Positions 44,369-57,800 of a DNA stretch of 64,000 nucleotides are shown here, one piece after another. The notes beneath the pieces are model-generated. The model was not told where the DNA came from and searched no databases. It saw only the letters and a list, made by a program, of their open reading frames with translations. The stretch's first letter is position 1, and the number at the start of each line of letters is the position of its first letter. The stretch spans positions 558,001-622,000 of the forward strand of contig WFMF01000065.1 of assembly GCA_011033025.1 (NCBI GenBank), given 5' to 3'. Both the position numbers and the translations under genes were made by a program. The stretch comes from Beroe forskalii (lineage: Eukaryota > Ctenophora > Nuda > Beroida > Beroidae).

Positions 44369-47300
44369 AACGCGAGCGTTCAGCGCAGGAGTCAGATGCG
44401 ACGGAGCATGACCAACAGTCGCTCTCTGAGTAAGAAGCACAAGACTGAGGACTCGTACAGTGAGACCAGTAATGATGACATGGACGACGATGATGATACC
44501 AGGGACCGCAGGAAGGTAAGAGGAGGGATACTTATAGGAACGGCTATAAACTAAAGACGGTTACAAAGAAAATAGTCCGTCCTCAATTGGAAACGAGCTT
44601 TGTATTTTCTGACTTGACTTTCTTGGAGAGTTTCTAATTTCTACTTGATTAGAAGATCTGTGCCAATCACTATTACTCTATTATATTTACCGCCTTGAAA
44701 AGCAATGCTTATATGAACATAATATTATGGTACCGTTACCTACCCCACCCCTGACCCTCCTCTCTTGCCTCCATCAGATCAACGCTGACCTGCCCTCGGA
44801 GTACTGGCAGATACAGAAGCTCATCAAGTACCTGAAGGGCGGTAACCCCACCGCGACCCTCATTGCTCTCTGCTCACTGCGGGACTTCGACCTCTCCCAA
44901 GACATCTGCCAGATTGCCATCAGGGATGTCGACGGATTGGAGGCTCTGGTCAACCTGCTCGATACCACTGAGATCAAGTGAGTGGGAAGAAGGGTTGCCT
45001 AAGAAAGGGGTGGAGTGGGAATTTAGATTTTGCGATGATTGAGCCCTCGAATAGCACTCTTGATATTCAACCATCTCCATTTCCAGGTGTCAGATAGCCT
45101 CACTGAAGATCCTGAAAGACATCTCCCAATCCCGGCCCATCAGTCGCTCCCTTACCGACCTTGGCGCCATCCAGTCGCTGATCGGTCTCCTGTCCTCCAC
45201 CGTCCCTGACTTGCAGTGCCTCTCTGCTGAAACTATCGCTAACATCGCCAAACTAACCCGGGCCAGGAGACTGGTTAGGAAGGATGGTGGTATTGGGAAG
45301 TTCGTGTCCCTACTGAACATCCCACCCAATACTAATATTGATGTGCTCAAGGAGGATCAGCAAGCAGTCGAACTGCTCAGATGCGCAGCTTTAGGGCTCT
45401 GCTCTTTGAGCAAGAGCAAGAAGAATAAACGGGTAGGGTTTTTTACTTTTTATTTCATTCAGTAATCAGTTAAAGGCTCCACAATTTATTCTGAATGAGT
45501 GAGTCAGTCTTTTCGACCTTTCAGACGTCTGATTCCAAAGCGTTAGTTCTGGGAGCTAGAGTAATCATTTCATTCTAATATTAAATCTGCTACACCTAAC
45601 TAGACTCTAATGTTAATTTATTTGCTTGAATCCCATCGCATTCTTCAGAAAATGAAGAGTTCCGGGTTGATCCAGCATCTCAGTAAACTAATCACACTGG
45701 AAGTGGAAGCCATTCTGGTTCCGGTGGTAGCCACTTTGAGCGAGTGTTCAGTTGATCCAGAGTATCGCGCTGCCATCTGCGAAGGTGGCATCATTCAGTA
45801 CCTCAGCAAGTTCTTAGAATCAGAAAATCAGGTGACTATCCAAGCTCTGGATTTTTCTTCCAAAGTTCGGCCTCAATCCTCTCTAAATCGATAGAAGCTT
45901 CTTAAGATTTTTGATTTGTCCGGCAAAATCCGTTTCAATTTTAATTCTCCCTCAGGAATTAGTATCACATTGTGCCAAGGCTATTTTCCACTGTGCAGAA
46001 GACGTGAAAACGAGAACATTAATAAGGCAACACGAAGGACTCGAACCACTTGTCAGATTAATTAAATTCACAGAAAACGTCAATATGTTGGAAGGAGTAA
46101 CCGGCGCTATTTGGAAAGTTGCCATCGACAAAGAAAATTGTGAAGTTTTCAAAAATCTTAAACTATGCGAATCATTAGTGCCTTTATTACATAACCAACC
46201 AGAAGAAGTCATGATTAATGTGGCTGGCTCAATCGCAGAATGTGCCAAAATCCCAGAAAACATCGAACAGATCAGAAAAGCCGGTAACCATTCTTTATAT
46301 CAGGTTGTTGATCGACTTTTTTCTCAGCGAATCAATGTCAGCTAGACCCAAGAAAAATGTTTCTAGTCTAGTTTGATTAAAGTATCGCATAGATGCATCT
46401 GGAACTTTGGTGCTTGGTAGCTTTTGATTCACTGGAAAATTCATCAGCTACTGCGCTTTTTTTCGTGTTCCGACGCATTTTTGCGTCGTGCGCGGCTTTA
46501 AAGCACAGAATTTCAGCATCCAAATTTAGCCAATTTGCGCGAAAAGTACACCGCCGTTATCATTTCGACACGTACTTTTTAAACATGTTTTACCTAGCAA
46601 CGTTGCAGAGTGTATTGTACTTCCACGTGGTTCATGATGATTGAATGAAAAGTTATCAAACTACCAATTATCGAACATGTGAGATAACTGAATATTTTTC
46701 AGGCGGATTAACGCACTTGGTGAATCTACTGAGCGGCACTAACCCTACTTTGTTAATAAACGTGGCGTGTGCTCTTGGGAAGTGTGCAACTGAACCAGAC
46801 AGTGCTTCTATCATCGACAAATACGACGGTGTCAGATTGCTATGGTCTCTCCTCAAATCCCCAAACCCTCAAGTTCAATCCAGTGCGGCCTGGGCTATTT
46901 GTCCTTGTATCGATAATAACAAAGATGCCGGCGAAATGGTACATACTTATCTTTTATACGGGGGGGGGGGGGGGGGGGGGAATCTAAAAATTGAATTTAA
47001 GAATTTTGTAATCTGTTATTTGGATGCTCGTCAAATCATAGCCCACAATCTAGATACTGAACTGATCAGTCAATGCTTGACAGGTCAGAAGTCTCGTCGG
47101 TGGTTTGGAACTCATCGTTAGTTTACTGAAGTCAGACAACAGAGAAGTGCTGGCTAGCATCTGCAGTGCTGTCGCTAACATCGCCAAGGACGAGCAGAAT
47201 CTCGCAGTTCTCACTGACCACGGCGTGGTGCCGATCCTCTCCAAACTTGTGGTGGCTCATGCTAACGACGACTACGTCAGAGGACACATTGCAGACGCCA

Positions 47301-47735
47301 TCGGCAGGTGTTGTGTCTGGGGCAACAACAGGAAGGAATTCGGAGCTAGAGACGTTGTCAAGCCACTCGTCAAATACCTCAAGTCAAAGGACACTTTCGT
47401 GTACAAAGCGGCAGCTATGGCTCTCTATCATCTCTCTCTGGTTAGTATAGTTCAGTATATCTCTTGTACTGTGCCAATGTTATGAGATCACCCTGAAATT
47501 ACTAGTCCCACGAAATCAACACCGAAAAGTCGCCCTGTAATCCCCTGCCTAATATCAAAATTTAATTTCTCTGGAGCCAGAGAACTGCGTGGTGATGCAT
47601 GAGAACCATGCCAAGCAGTGGCTGGTGAACATGGTCGGAGACGACGACTGGAAACTGCAAGAGGCCGCCGCCGGATGCATCGCCAACATTCGCCACCTCG
47701 CGCTCGCCAACGACATCGACAAGTCTCAGCGCTGA
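44351..47735 (+). CDS. ODAD2: ODAD2 (ARMC4), armadillo outer-dynein-arm docking protein
   Basis: ODAD2/ARMC4 is needed for docking outer dynein arms onto doublet microtubules of motile cilia. Eight exons join in phase: 44351-44515, 44778-44977, 45087-45432, 45649-45831, 45956-46283, 46703-46938, 47084-47440 and 47577-47735 (1974 nt, 657 aa). After an Arg/Ser- and Asp-rich start comes [20 protein letters not shown], then an unbroken armadillo array. It includes [61 protein letters not shown] and the ending [20 protein letters not shown]. The order and blocks follow human ARMC4 from about its middle to its C-terminus. Vertebrate proteins are near 1,040 residues, so either N-terminal exons are missing or the protein is shorter here. 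The last acceptor (CTCTGGAG) is weak and the exon-eight start is my best fit. The intron at 46939-47083 has a 20-base G run. Confidence 0.94.
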
Positions 47736-48223
47736 ACCATAGATTAGAGATATCATCATGATATAAGATTATTAATTGTACTCAGAAGTTGTCAGATCGA
47801 TTTTACGATACATGTACATAATATGTAAATACTATCCAGTGTTTTTATCGAGTCATTAATCTTTAACTCCACAATTTGTACAATTAAAGACTGCGAGTCC
47901 TCAGAGATGTAAATATAATAATTGTAAGTTAACATTGTCTTGTCGATAAATAATACATTTCCCTGATAGCATGTTTTCAGCGTGTTGTAAATACTTTGTA
48001 ATATGATTAAATTATTGGCGAACCTAACTTATTCCATTGTATCATTCGCTTCCTTCATGATTGATGACTTTAATGTGGTTTCCTAACAAAATTCGTGATA
48101 ACCAGACAAGCTTTAACTCATTTATAAACGTCATTGTTGAACTTTTGTAAGTCTTAAACATAATATGCAATTCATAACAGCTAAAAACGTTATCAAGAAT
48201 AAATGTCCTCCGATTCCGCGGAA
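47736..48223. other. ODAD2 3' flank
   Basis: Non-coding. Candidate polyadenylation hexamers are ATTAAA near 47883 and AATAAA at 48198. Confidence 0.5.
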
Positions 48224-48737
48224 CGGGGGGGGATCAGGGACTAAGTGCAAGACACGAGGCCGGGGTGTTTGGCCCTTGGCATCTCACTTAGTCCAGTGTA
48301 CTAACTGAAATGGTCACCTTATGGGAAAATCAAAATCACTTCGTCAAATGGCATATTTTTTCCATATTTGGGCATTTTTTGCCAGATGACGTCATAATTT
48401 TTGGGGTGGGTCCCCACAAATTGTATTAAATTTCAGTTAATTTTGTAAATTGGCATCTTGGGGTGGGTCCCTACAAAACATGACAAATTTCAGTTATTTT
48501 ATGGGACAATCTACAGCGTTTTATGCTCATTTAGGGGTGGGTACCTTCAAATAGTGACAAATATCAGTACAATCTGCCGCTTGGATAGGTTTTATGCTAA
48601 TTTTGGGGTGGGTCATACAAATGGTGCCAAATATCATAGTTCATGGGATTATCTGAAGGGGTGGTGGTATTTCAAAATTGGGCAAAAAATCACTTAGTAC
48701 CCCTCGTGTCTTGCACTTAATCCATGATCCCCCCCCG
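48224..48737. mobile_element. G-rich TIR MITE between the ODAD2 and piggyBac-derived genes
   Basis: Inverted ends CGGGGGGGGATC...GATCCCCCCCCG are followed by pairing subterminal blocks (ACTAAGTGCAAGACACGAGG with CCTCGTGTCTTGCACTTAAT). A flanking CGCGGAA occurs on both sides (7 bp, possibly 8 originally). The interior has four copies of a unit of about 65-75 bp with TTGGGGTGGGTCCCTACAAA and CAAATTTCAGTTA. It is non-coding. Confidence 0.72.
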
Positions 48738-48836
48738 CGCGGAATGGCCCGTCTTTAGGCGTAGCTTTCCAACCAATGTCTATTCCTTCAACTTCAAGTT
48801 CAATATTCAATTTAAATATGATACCATGAAGTTCTT

Positions 48837-51800
48837 TCATCTGCATTCCATGTCCATCACAACCTCATGGCAGTTCTCTTTGTCATCATCTGAATCTCTA
48901 TCTGAACTGCAGTCATCCTCTTCACTCAGCAACGCTTCAGCCTCAAATGGATCAGTCCTCCTCAGATCAGTCGTCACATCCTCTGGTGTCACATCAGCTG
49001 TTGTCACATCTGGTGTCACACCATCTGTTGTCACATTCTGCTCCTCTGGCGTGGAACTCCCATCTCTTTCCCTCCCTGGAGGGGTGTAGCAGGTGGTACA
49101 CAAACTGATGAGATGTTTTGACATACAGGAGGGAGCCCCACATTCCTGACACAGTGTCATAACTCTGGGTACTTTCATCTTCTTCTCGTTGAACCAGGGC
49201 CCTCTCACACTCTCCAAGCAGTGGTAGCACCGCTTCTTATTTCCCTTCCCGCACTTATCAAACTTCTGTACCTGGTCCGTCTCAGGTACATCTGTGTACC
49301 TTCCCGCATACAGGTACTTCTTGTCATGAGTAACCTGGTACATCTTGGTAAGGATCACGTAGCTGTGTCCTGCGATGGGTCGGTTGTAGATGTGTGGTAG
49401 GGTCAGACTTCTGGCCAGCTCGTACCCAAAGTTACTCCCATAGATCTTCTTGCTGTTCAAGTTCACGATAATGGCAGAGTTCAGTCGAATGAGATCGAGG
49501 ATAAAAGCGAAACCACCCAGTGTCCATTTCAAACACTTCGGTTTACAAGTGTACTGAGGCGGTGATTGTTTTTGAGCTTCATGTCTGCCTTTGGTATACT
49601 CGTAAATCTGGGCTACTGCAGGCTTCTTCTTCTTGTCTTTGGATGTTCCCAGGATGGGATTGAGAGTTGTGAGAAATGTCCGATTCTTGAGCTTGCAGCA
49701 ATTCTCCGGACATTTTGAAGGCACCACATAGCTACAGAGATGGAGGTCTGCTGATGGCTCGTAGAACATGTTAGAGGAGAAAACTGGGTCTTCTTCTGGG
49801 ACAGTGCGGAGTTCCTCAGGGAAGCCTGGAGTTGAGGAAGAGAGCTCTCCTATCATAGAAATCTCCTTCGTGTCTCTCAACCACTCGGCTAGTCCTGCAC
49901 TTGTGTACGACCTGTTGATGATATCAGTTGTTAGATCATAGTGCATTAATTAGAACACGGATGCTCATCAATCAAGTTGGTCTCTGAATTTACACCACAT
50001 GCCCACCCTAGGATACTGGTTTTTTTCGTCGTTCAGGCCCAATTTTTTCCACCACAGGCCCACTTTTTAGCAGAAACTTGATCACAAAACGTGTCCATTT
50101 GAAACATCACTAATAGTGATGTTTCAAATAGACACGTTTTGTGATCAAGTTTCTACTAAAAAGTGGGCCTGTGGTGGAAAAAAAGTGGGCCTATTCACTA
50201 TTCACTGGTCCATTTCAGATAAAACAAGCCCAAATCCATTTGATACATAAAAAGCCCCAAATGAGACCACACAGACCCGTTTGAGACAAAACAATCTTGT
50301 ATGTCACCACCCTCTACCACCTTTAAGTTTATTTTCAAAAACTTCTCGGATTTCGAAATTTAATTCAAAATTTCAAAATACAGAAAAAAAAAAGCTTGTT
50401 CTAGGATGCCAGCCACCAGCGCATCCAGGAAAGAAAAGCTTACCGGCACTCACCTTCCTGTCGTGAGGTTTCTTCCCTTCAGAGAGTGTTGTTTGTCCAT
50501 CTCCTCGACCATGAACTGCACTTCCTGCTCTGGGGTTTTGTGGAAGTATCTGGTCGGGGGTTCCACTGGGGCGGTAGTGTACACATGAGCCCTGTACGTA
50601 TACTGACTTTCTACTCCGCTCACTGTCTTGAATATCAGTCCCCGGGTGTTGTTTATGTCCACTGGGATGTATTTCAACCCCAGCTTATCCTATACGGGTT
50701 GAGAATAATTGCCGTGTGGCGTGTATAGGGGAACTTAATATAAGGTGCATGTAACGTTCGTCGGTCGATCGAATGGAATTGGTCGATCGATCAACTTCAT
50801 TAGATCGACTGATGTGTTTTTAATAGAAAATCTTTAAGCTAGTAGGGAAACAACTAAATATTGCACATTTAAACACGATTCAAGTCAACAGGGAGCATTA
50901 AAACACATCATTCGTTCAACTGGAGTTGATCGATCGACCAATTCCATTCGATCGACCGACGAACGTTACGGGCGCCTAATACTGGAAATTGAATTTTCAT
51001 TTTCAATAATCTCAAACTAAACCTGAATTGACTCGTTTCTGATACTCAAATTCTTACAATTTCAGCTGAGCTATGGCATGTAAAAATTCCTGGATCCTGA
51101 TGAAATTGAATACGACCGCTATAATCCCTGCTGAGACATCAGTCATGTGCCATATTACGGAGTGAGATGAAAATGGCTGATGATATGGAGTGTGGACTGA
51201 TTGGCTGCAGTACTGACCTGTGTCCGTAGGAAATAGAAGTACTCTTCCAAGGTTAGGAACTTCTCAGGTACCACAGCTTCAGCGAAACGCTTGTTCATGT
51301 ACTCAAATATGTTACGAACCAATCCGAATTTGTCACTTCCTTGCCTCATCTTTTCCTCAACAAGGGAACAGGCTGGGTCAAATGACATGTGGTTCTTTAT
51401 GAAGTGGAATCTGAGAAAGTTGTTATTATTTTTTTAATGATTTTAAAAACATAGCCCAATGCGATATCCAATTTTTTAGCGATCTCTGTGCAGATCGCAG
51501 GATTTACGAAGGACTCGATAAAGTTGATCACAAATTTCCTGTTAGCGCGTCATTATGAAAAGACATTAAAATTGAATTGCGCGTCCCTATATGATAAAGA
51601 CGCGCAATTAAATTTTGATGTACTTTCGATGGAAATTGTATAGAAAGTTGACGCGCGAAAATTAAATTTGCGCGTCTTTATCGAGCCCTCAGTGAATAAA
51701 AATGTATCTGCACACACGCGTTATAGCCCCCTACCCCGTAATACTAATATTGAGCGATTAACTAACGAATTGGAGTGTTTCAACTTTTATTGAAAATAAT

Positions 51801-54800
51801 CACACGAGGCGTCGGCCGAGTCGACAATTTTCGATAACACACGATCCATGAGTTCGGTTTTGAATCAAAGCACCAATTTCAAATACCTGTTTCTGGTCAT
51901 GGTTGCTCCAAACATTGGCACATTATCCTTGCCCCCGAAGAGCCTGTCCACATTGGTATTATTGAGTTGCATCATCCCCCTGTAGTACATTAGTCCGATC
52001 ACTGCGTACACCTCCTCTCGAGTGACATAAGCACACTCCTTACTCGTGTTCCATGCTATCCCCTTCCAGTCGTCAACGTACCTGGACAGTGGGCATTAGA
52101 ACTTTAGTAATGCCATCACATTCCAGACCCCACCTACCTGGCCTGTTGGGATTAAGCAATAAATACGCCATCCTCTATGGTATATGTTGAACAGTGGAAG
52201 AGTCTTCCACTCTTCAAGTCCACAGTAGGCACCGAACATGGTATCCCTGCTATGTCCTTTGCGTTCTTTTATAAGGTAAAAATCGGCAAAAAATGCCACG
52301 ATCTGTGCAAAAATTATTTACAAAGGTTTTATTGTTGGAATGTGTTCAATAGGTCCCATGAATGTCTCAAAAGAGTGTTAGGTGCTACCTTGAAGGAAAA
52401 GTCAGGAGGGCCACGCCCTTTTTTCGACCGTGGAAATTTTGGGGAAAAATGAAAATTCAGTTTTAATATGATATATGACATGTGGGTACCCTAAACCTAT
52501 GTTTTTTGGGACGGGGAATCGATTCCAAACACTTTCAAAGTCGTATCTACCTTCCTTGACTCAAAACCGGCCACGCCCACTTTTTGCGTATGGGATTTTT
52601 TGACCACCACAAAGGTATTTTTCAGTGAAGTGCGATGTATGGCATGTAGGTACTCTAAACCTATGTTTTTTGGGACGAGAAATCGATTCCACGCATTATA
52701 AAAATCGTATCTACCTTCCTTGACTCAAAAACCGGCCACGCCCATTTTTTGCGCAAAGACATTTGAGGAGTCTAAAAGCTATTTTTTCAGATTAATGCGA
52801 TGTATGGCATGGGTACTCTAAACCCATGTTTTTGGGACGAGAAATCGATTCCACACATTATAAAGTCATTTCGACCTTCCTTGACCCAATATCAGCCACG
52901 CCCACATTTTGCGTATGGGATTTTGCCCACCATAAAGTTATTTTTCAGTTAAATACGATATTTAGGATGTAGGTACCTAACCCATGTGTTTGAACAAAGA
53001 AATGAATCGGTTCACACATTATCAAAGTCGTACTGAACTTCCTTGATCCGTTTGTGGCCAATACGGCTGCTTTTTGTGCAGAGTATTTTGACCAGTCTAA
53101 AATATATTGCTTCAGTCACATAAGATATAAGGCATGTTGGTACTCTAAACATGTTATTATCACAATTGATTATTGATTTCCTGAGTATCTGGTCAAACTA
53201 GCTGCAGTAGTTTAGGTTAGTCATTCGAGGTATAACACTTTTTGATGTTCTTCCCACATAAAAGTACATTGGTCTGCTATGGTCGTCCTCTACTGGTGAT
53301 AGACAAAATTCTGGAAACAAAACCAGCCCCGAAATCAAGGAGGCGCGGCGTCAACTAATGTCTAACCTATGAAACGGGTGATGTATCCCTATTCCTCCCA
53401 GCACACTACAAGGAATGAAATTTATTGAGGTGCTTTTCTGCTCCTGCCCGACCAGTTCCTTTCGGACTGCTACTGTCATAACTTCATAACTTTCTCCACT
53501 TCTAATTCTCTGTCTGTTGTGTGCTCTGCTATATCGAGGCTCTGCTGTTATTGAGGTGAAGTGTTTATCAATCCTCACTCACTGGCTTTGAATTTTTCTC
53601 TCCGTCTTTCACTGGGGTCGATAGATTCATTAAAATGTCAGACATTCACTCCTCCTTTCCATCCTGGATAGAAAGGATAAAATATGGACATCCACTTATG
53701 TTAATATCAATTCAATGCCCAGCTGCCCTCCAAGATTTCTATTCTGAATACTTCCTTGTCAGCTATCCCTGTAGGCATCCAACTTGATCCCCATTCTTCA
53801 CGACATGCCCAACCTTAAAACCTAACCTCTTGTTTTCTGCTCGGCCATTCTGTTAACCTGAGCACAGCGGGTTTTCTCTCTTGTCCTGCTTATCATTTCA
53901 GCCATGCCCATCTCTTTAACCCCGAGCAGGTTCGTTGTGTCCGAGTGTCCCACTATCACGAAGCCATTGCCAAGCGACCTCTTGAACCCTATTTTCTCGG
54001 CGAAATATCACTTTCAATGCTTCATTGGCAAAATTCCTGTTGTAGTAGAATTTCTGAAATTGTTTGCGATAGCAGCCAGAAGCCTGGTCAGCCCGAAGAG
54101 AGTTCCTCACAATTGGTCTTTCTGGTACCCCACATGTACAAATCTAATTACCATCCATATCAAGATATCACAATGATCCCGTTATGGCTTGGAAATCTTT
54201 TCATGGTAAGATGGTAGAGATTGGATTTATCTCTACAATTTATCCTGGATTTAGAGTACATACCTAAATGGGTGACTTATCACTTTTGGTCGCTGGGAAA
54301 GGAAACATGACTTTCGCTTGCTTACGTTAGGTGATCAAACATTTATCTGGTAAAATCACTTTCTTGGAATAGAGCCAAATTGGGGGGGGGGGGGCCAACC
54401 CCCTCAATTTTGGTGGATATCAAAAAATCGCCAATAGGGGTTTAATTTTGGGGGGTTTTGGGGGGTTTTAGGGGGCTTAATTCTTAGAGAAAAAGGGGAA
54501 TTTTTCTCAAATGGTACCATTTTTGTTCCTGATTTTTTGCACTATTTCAAAATGGTACCATTTTTGGTCGTGATTTTTGGCGGTTTTTAGAAATGGTACC
54601 ATTTTTGTTTCCGGTTTTTGGTACCATTTTTGTTTATAATTTTTGGAACTTTTATGAAATGGTACCATTTTCGATTCTGATTTTCAGCATCTTTTTCAAA
54701 TGGTACCATTTTGTTTCTGATTTTTTGCACCCATTCGAAATGGTACCATTTTTGTTCCTGATTTTTGCACCATTTCAAAATGGTACCATTTTTGGTCGTG

Positions 54801-57800
54801 ATTTTTTGCACCTTTTCAAAATGGTACCATTTTTGGTCGTGATTTTTGGCGATTTTTAGAAATGGTACCATTTTTGTTTCCGGTTTTTGGTACCATTTTT
54901 GTTTAGAATTTTTGGAACTTTTATGAAATGGTACCATTTTTCTTTCTGATTTTCAGCATCTTTTTCAAAATGGTACCATTTAGTTTCTGATTTTGCACCC
55001 TTCGAAATGGTACCATTTTTGTTCCTGATTTTTTGCACCATTTCAAAATGGTACCATTTTTGGTCGTGATTTTGGCGATTTTTGGAAATGGTACCATTTT
55101 TATTTCCGGTTTTGGTACCATTTTGTTTATAATTTTGGAACTTTTATGAGATGGTACCATTTTTGTTTCTGATTTTCAGTATATTTTTCAAATGGTACCA
55201 AATTTGTGTCCGATTTTATGCGCCTTTCGAAATGGTACCTTTTTTTATTCGTGATTTTGGCAACTTTTTCAAATGGTACCATTTTGTTTCTTCATTTTGG
55301 TGCTTTTTGAATCATACTAGAATATTTTTGCTGTCGATAGGGGTTTAATTTTGGGGTTTAATTTTTGCTGTCGATAGGGGTTTAATTTTGGGGGTTTAAT
55401 TTAACCCCCTGGTGGATATAACAAATTTCCAATACGGGGCTTAATTTTGGGGGGGTTTTGGGGTTGCCCCCCCCCCTAAATTCAGATTGGGTTCAGTGTT
55501 TGCTGGTTCTGCTGCACAACCAATACTCCTAGGCAAACTGCTCAACCTTTGGCTTTATCCATGGAGAAGAACCCTCCACCCTTCTACACCATGTCCTACA
55601 TCTATCCCCACATGTATGCATTATGTATGTGCACCTTAGGTGCTGGATGCCGTGAAGACCCTTCACAAGCGACTGAGGGGTGGCGACCATTAGGCGAATG
55701 TAAGTGAAATCCAAAAGCCTGTGCAGCAGAGGACAGATAGCTTAGAGACATAGCGGTTGTATATCAATATCGACCATTGGGCAATAGACCCCAATGACCA
55801 CAGATAAGAGGATTATCTGCCAATAAATACGCAAAAAGTGGGCATGGCTGGTATTGGGTCAAGGAAGGTCGACACGACTTTGATAATTTGCGGAATCAGT
55901 TTCTCGTCCCAAAAACATGGGTTTAGAGTACCTGCATGCCATATATCGCATTAATCTGAAAAATAGCTTTTCTACCTCAAAAATGACTTGCACAAAAATG
56001 GGCGTGGCCGGTTTTGAGTCAAGGAAGGTAGATACGACTTTTATAATGCGTGGAATCGATTTCTCGTCCCAAAAACATGGGTTTAGAGTACCTACATGCC
56101 ATACATCGAACTTCACTGAAAAATACCTTAGTGGCGGTCAGAAAATCCCATACGCAAAAAGTGGGCGTTGCCGGTTTTGGGGCAAAGAAGGTAGATACAA
56201 CTTTGATAATGTGCGGAATCGATTTCTCGTCCCAAAAAACATGGGTTTAGAGTACTTATATGCCATATATCGCATTAATCTTAAAAATAGCTTTTAGACC
56301 TCAAAAATGTCTTGCGCAAAAATGGGCGTGGCCGGTTTTGAGTCAAGGAAGGTAGATACGACTTTTATAATGCGTGGAATCGATTTCTCGTCCCAAAAAA
56401 CATAGGTTTAGAGTACCTACATGCCATACATCGAACTTCACTGAAAAATATCTTAGTGGCGGTCAAAAAATCCCATACGCAAAAAGTGGGCGTGGCCGTT
56501 TTCGGGGCAAAGAAGGTATATACGACTTTGATAATGTGCAGAATCGATTTCTCGTCCCAAAAAACATGGGTTTAGAGTACTTATATGCCATATATCGCAT
56601 TAATCTGAAAAATAGTTTCTAGACCTCAAAAATGTCTTGCGCAAAAATGGGCGTGGCCGGTTTTGGGTCAAGGAAGATAGATACGACTTTGAAAGCGTTT
56701 GGAATCGATTCCCCGTCCCAAAAAACATAGGTTTAGGGTACCCACATGCCATATATCATATTAAAACTGAATTTTCATTTTTCTCTCATAATTTCCCACG
56801 GTCGAAAAAGGGCGTGGCCCACCTGACTTTTCCCTTCAAGGTAGCACCTTAACACTCTTTGGATACCTTCATGGGACCCATTAGAACACATTCCAACAAT
56901 AAAACCTTTGTAAATAATTTTTGCACAGATGGTTTCATTTTTTCTCTTCTCTTATAACCTGGACAGTGGGCATTTATAAAAGCCATCGCCTTATCAATCC
57001 CCAAAGTACCTCAACAGTGGGCACTTAACATGGCATCCCCTTCCAGGCCTCAACCTACTTCGACTGTGGGCTCTAAACACGGCATCAATCATTTCGTAGG
57101 GGGGGCATTTGAATTCTATGTGAAAATTTCATGTGAACACATATAATGCTTTTCATGTGAACACATATAATGCTTTTTGATTTAAGTTAATCTGAAATCC
57201 AAATAAAGTCCAAGTGAATGAACTGACAAACAATTACCTCATTAATCGCTTCTGTTCCTCGGTAGGTGAAGGGTTCTCAGTTTCTAGTGACTTGAGAAAC
57301 TCCTCAAACACTGGATCACTGTCTCTGCTTTGTCCACCTGCAGTGTGCTCGCTGTTAGGAGCGCTCTCTGTTGATTCACTGTTGGAAGGTGTCTCACACT
57401 CAGGTACCTCAGCAGCATTTCTACTGGGGGACGGTGGTCCAGTAACCCCTGCTCCCTTGTCTACCTGAGACTCTGGAATCCCTGTCACGTCTACATCTGC
57501 TTCCTCGTCTGAGTCATCGTACAGAACTCCTTCTTTGTCGTAGTTAGACTCACTTCTTCTGGCTGCAAGGGAATGAATGGGTATGGGGGAAATTAGGGAG
57601 GTTTTACGAAGACATCCGTTTAATCACGCCGTAACCAATAAGTTGAGGGACGAAGGCAGCAAGAATAAAATTTCCCATTTTTCGAACCCTAATTTTCATC
57701 AAAGGGGAATCATGAAGAAGACATGAAGTAGGGGAGTTTCAAACATGATGGATGACCTTACCTTCTTTGACAGTCTGGAGGTAGTAAGCGATGCTATTGT

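Larger units (their letters stand above)
52269..56960. mobile_element. large foldback element in an intron of piggyBac-derived copy 1
   Basis: The arms are about 52269-53090 and 55820-56960, inverted. Each is built of head-to-tail units of about 162 bp (GGCCACGCCCACTTTTTGCG, GGGACGAGAAATCGATTCCA, CGTATCTACCTTCCTTGACT). The outer ends pair through GTGCAAAAATTATTTACAAA and its complement. The loop holds unrelated sequence and the satellite MITE at 54382. The left unit shares the style of the 25082-27524 element (foldback of subrepeats of about 165 bp, GTGGGCGTGGC, AAGGAAGGT). No transposase was seen. The exact ends and target duplication are not resolved. Confidence 0.78.

Noticed and set aside
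53904..54176. Open frames on both strands in the foldback loop, first considered as a missing piggyBac exon
   Set aside because: The seven-exon model is already in phase from exon three to exon four without it, and the sequence has no piggyBac block.
55917..56852. Repeated open frames with RVPTCHTSNFTEKY-type units
   Set aside because: They follow the 162-bp subrepeats of the foldback element and have no family signature.
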